This document shows, one piece after another, positions 6,675-7,711 of a stretch of 7,711 nucleotides of DNA; positions within the stretch are counted from its first letter, which is position 1, and every line of letters starts with the position of its first letter. Source of the DNA: Chromatiales bacterium. GTDB taxonomy: Bacteria; Pseudomonadota; Gammaproteobacteria; UBA6429; Thiohalophilaceae. The position numbers and the translations under genes were made by a program. The notes beneath the pieces were generated by a model that saw only the letters and a list, made by a program, of their open reading frames with translations, was not told where the DNA came from and made no database searches. Location of the stretch: positions 1 through 7,711 of the forward strand of contig JALUTJ010000490.1 of assembly GCA_027057985.1 (NCBI GenBank), written 5' to 3'.

Positions 6675-6723
6675 ATTCCATCACACGTCTGGCACCTTCG
6701 GGTGCTGGACGTTGGGGAATTTT
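6673..6723 (+). terminator. Hairpin with UUCG tetraloop after trxA
   Basis: ACGTCTGGCACC (6685-6696) pairs with GGTGCTGGACGT (6701-6712) across twelve pairs including two G-U wobbles, closed by a C(UUCG)G tetraloop, an unusually stable loop. An outer stem adds AAATTCC (6673-6679) with GGAATTT (6716-6722), and a short TTTT (6720-6723) follows. The first bases overlap the trxA stop codon. The T-tract is short and partly paired, so this may be a partial terminator or a 3'-end stabiliser between trxA and rho. Confidence 0.65.
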
Positions 6724-6724
6724 A

Positions 6725-6766
6725 ATGTTAATGTTCCACCCATATTCAGATTACCCGAATTTGTAA
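6725..6766 (+). CDS. Possible 13-codon leader peptide upstream of rho
   Basis: ATG at 6725 opens a 13-residue reading frame, MLMFHPYSDYPNL, ending in TAA. A GGGGA (6714-6718) at usable spacing could serve as ribosome site, but these bases also lie in the outer trxA hairpin. E. coli has a leader ORF, rhoL, at this place, but the sequences are not alike. Such a short frame can arise by chance, so this is only a candidate. Confidence 0.2.
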   Translation: MLMFHPYSDYPNL

Positions 6767-6862
6767 ATCTAATCGCCCGCACCATACTCTCTGTTTAGCA
6801 GTATCTCCGGGCTAATAAATCTCTTAAAACTTCAAAACAACGACAAAACCAGATTTCACCAT

Positions 6863-6886
6863 TACGCACTTTCGTGCCGTATTTTT
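6863..6886 (+). terminator. Attenuator-like hairpin just upstream of rho
   Basis: TACGCAC (6863-6869) pairs with GTGCCGTA (6874-6881) with a TTTC loop and a single bulged C at 6878, giving seven pairs, and TTTTT (6882-6886) follows directly. This is the shape of a small intrinsic terminator, 31 bases before the rho start. It may act as an attenuator or simply end leader transcripts; the stem is short, so efficiency is uncertain. Confidence 0.5.
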
Positions 6887-6917
6887 AATAACACGCTAAA
6901 AGAAAGAATCCTCAACT

Positions 6918-7711
6918 ATGAATCTATCTGAACTCAAACAAACCCCCGTACCTGAACTGCTTAAAATTGCCACCGAAATGGGCATCGACAATCTTTCCCG
7001 CTCACGCAAGCAGGATATTATTTTTGCCATCCTCAAGTCCCACGCCAAGAGCGGAGAGGATATCTATGGCGATGGCGTACTGGAAATACTCCAGGACGGC
7101 TTCGGGTTTTTACGATCATCAGACAGTTCCTACCTCGCCGGACCAGATGATATCTATGTCTCACCCAGCCAGATTCGCCGCTTCAACCTGCGTACTGGTG
7201 ATACCGTGGCGGGCAAGATTCGCCCACCCAAAGACGGTGAACGCTACTTTGCCCTGCTCAAGGTCAATGAAATCAATTTTGAGCCACCTGAAAATGCCAA
7301 GCACAAGGTCCTGTTTGAAAACCTGACGCCGCTGCACCCCACCGAGCGCATCAAGCTCGAAGTCGGTAATGGCAGCTCCGAGGACATGACTGCCCGTGTT
7401 ATCGACCTCACTGCTCCAATTGGCAAGGGACAGCGTGGCCTTATCGTCTCGCCACCAAAAGCGGGCAAAACCATGATGCTGCACGATATTGCGCATGCCA
7501 TCACTCACAATAACCCCGAATGTCATCTAATCGTGCTGCTGATCGATGAACGTCCGGAAGAAGTGACCGAAATGACCCGCTCGGTACGCGGTGAAGTGGT
7601 CTCGAGTACCTTCGATGAACCAGCCAGCCGCCACGTACAGGTAGCAGAAATGGTGATCGAAAAGGCCAAGCGCCTGGTGGAACACAAAAAAGACGTGGTC
7701 ATCCTGCTCGA
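6918..7711 (+). CDS. rho: Transcription termination factor Rho (3' end missing)
   Basis: Rho is the hexameric RNA-dependent ATPase that ends transcription at C-rich sites. The first 264 codons are visible and align without gaps to E. coli Rho (419 residues), so about 155 residues lie beyond the window. Seen in order: the N-terminal helical domain ([21 protein letters not shown]), the RNA-binding OSB fold with [16 protein letters not shown] (51-66) and [18 protein letters not shown] (72-89), the P-loop PPKAGKT (179-185) and [13 protein letters not shown] (207-219) containing the catalytic glutamate E211. K181, K184 and T185 have the same numbers as in E. coli. The start is fixed by this alignment; the ribosome site (AAGAAAGAA) is weak, which would suit a self-limited gene. 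Confidence 0.98.
   Translation, partial: MNLSELKQTPVPELLKIATEMGIDNLSRSRKQDIIFAILKSHAKSGEDIYGDGVLEILQDGFGFLRSSDSSYLAGPDDIYVSPSQIRRFNLRTGDTVAGKIRPPKDGERYFALLKVNEINFEPPENAKHKVLFENLTPLHPTERIKLEVGNGSSEDMTARVIDLTAPIGKGQRGLIVSPPKAGKTMMLHDIAHAITHNNPECHLIVLLIDERPEEVTEMTRSVRGEVVSSTFDEPASRHVQVAEMVIEKAKRLVEHKKDVVILL

Larger units (their letters stand above)
6724..6917 (+). promoter_or_regulatory. Rho mRNA leader, C-rich and G-poor (candidate rut region)
   Basis: The stretch between the trxA hairpin and rho has no recognisable gene. By hand count, 6731-6870 contains 40 C and 15 G, and 6821-6860 contains 12 C and 2 G, the bias typical of Rho-loading (rut) sites. E. coli rho is known to be autoregulated by Rho-dependent termination in its leader, so a similar device is likely. 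A weak -10-like TAATAA lies at 6813-6818 without a clear -35. The leader ends in a hairpin with a T-run at 6863-6886. Confidence 0.5.

Noticed and set aside
6722..6735. TTAATG direct repeat
   Set aside because: Only two copies of six bases; no support as a functional repeat.
7161..7526. 121-codon minus-strand frame opposite rho
   Set aside because: Rho is read without a gap on the plus strand at this place; the antisense frame has no family likeness.
1..7711. CRISPR arrays, tRNA or rRNA genes, insertion sequences, phage or defence genes
   Set aside because: Looked for on both strands; no spaced repeats, cloverleaf patterns, transposase motifs or terminal repeats were seen.

Overview
The window looks like the chromosome of a gammaproteobacterium that respires through a cbb3-type cytochrome c oxidase. 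The main clue is the divergent rhlB / trxA pair followed by rho, the same order as in Escherichia coli, with proteins that align to the E. coli ones almost without gaps. The cco genes, and a periplasmic double-thioredoxin protein resembling SoxW of sulfur oxidisers, suggest a microaerophilic or sulfur-oxidising lineage rather than an enteric. The lineage is an inference, not read from a marker gene.

Layout. (1) 1-4061, plus strand: the end of ccoP, a strong terminator-like hairpin, ccoG, ccoH (fixH), an unrecognised 83-residue two-helix membrane protein, and a secreted protein with two thioredoxin-like domains (CPYC and CHAC). From ccoG on, the genes are tightly spaced and read as one oxidase-biogenesis operon. 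The usual ccoI and ccoS are not present at this spot. (2) 4076-4861, minus strand: a lone GT32-type (DXD) glycosyltransferase, converging on the oxidase operon with only 14 bases between stop codons. (3) 4917-6215, minus strand: rhlB, a DEAD-box RNA helicase with a basic, histidine-rich tail; its stop codon lies in the loop of a perfect hairpin. (4) 6216-6347: a divergent control region with three short perfect palindromes. (5) 6348-6674: trxA with a TTG start, then a hairpin with a UUCG loop. (6) 6675-6917: a C-rich, G-poor leader ending in a second hairpin with a T-run, then the first 264 codons of rho, which runs off the window.

How the genes work together. CcoP carries electrons into cbb3 oxidase; CcoG and CcoH serve copper delivery and assembly of that enzyme. 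The two extra genes sit where assembly factors normally sit, so they are candidates for a thiol/copper or heme c maturation role, which is inference. TrxA, RhlB and Rho are housekeeping: cytoplasmic thiol reduction, mRNA turnover and transcription termination. The rho leader has features expected of self-regulated termination.

I see no CRISPR array, tRNA, rRNA, insertion sequence, phage or defence module. The most novel material is the 2772-4061 gene pair and the non-coding control structures at 4062-4932, 6239-6284 and 6675-6917.
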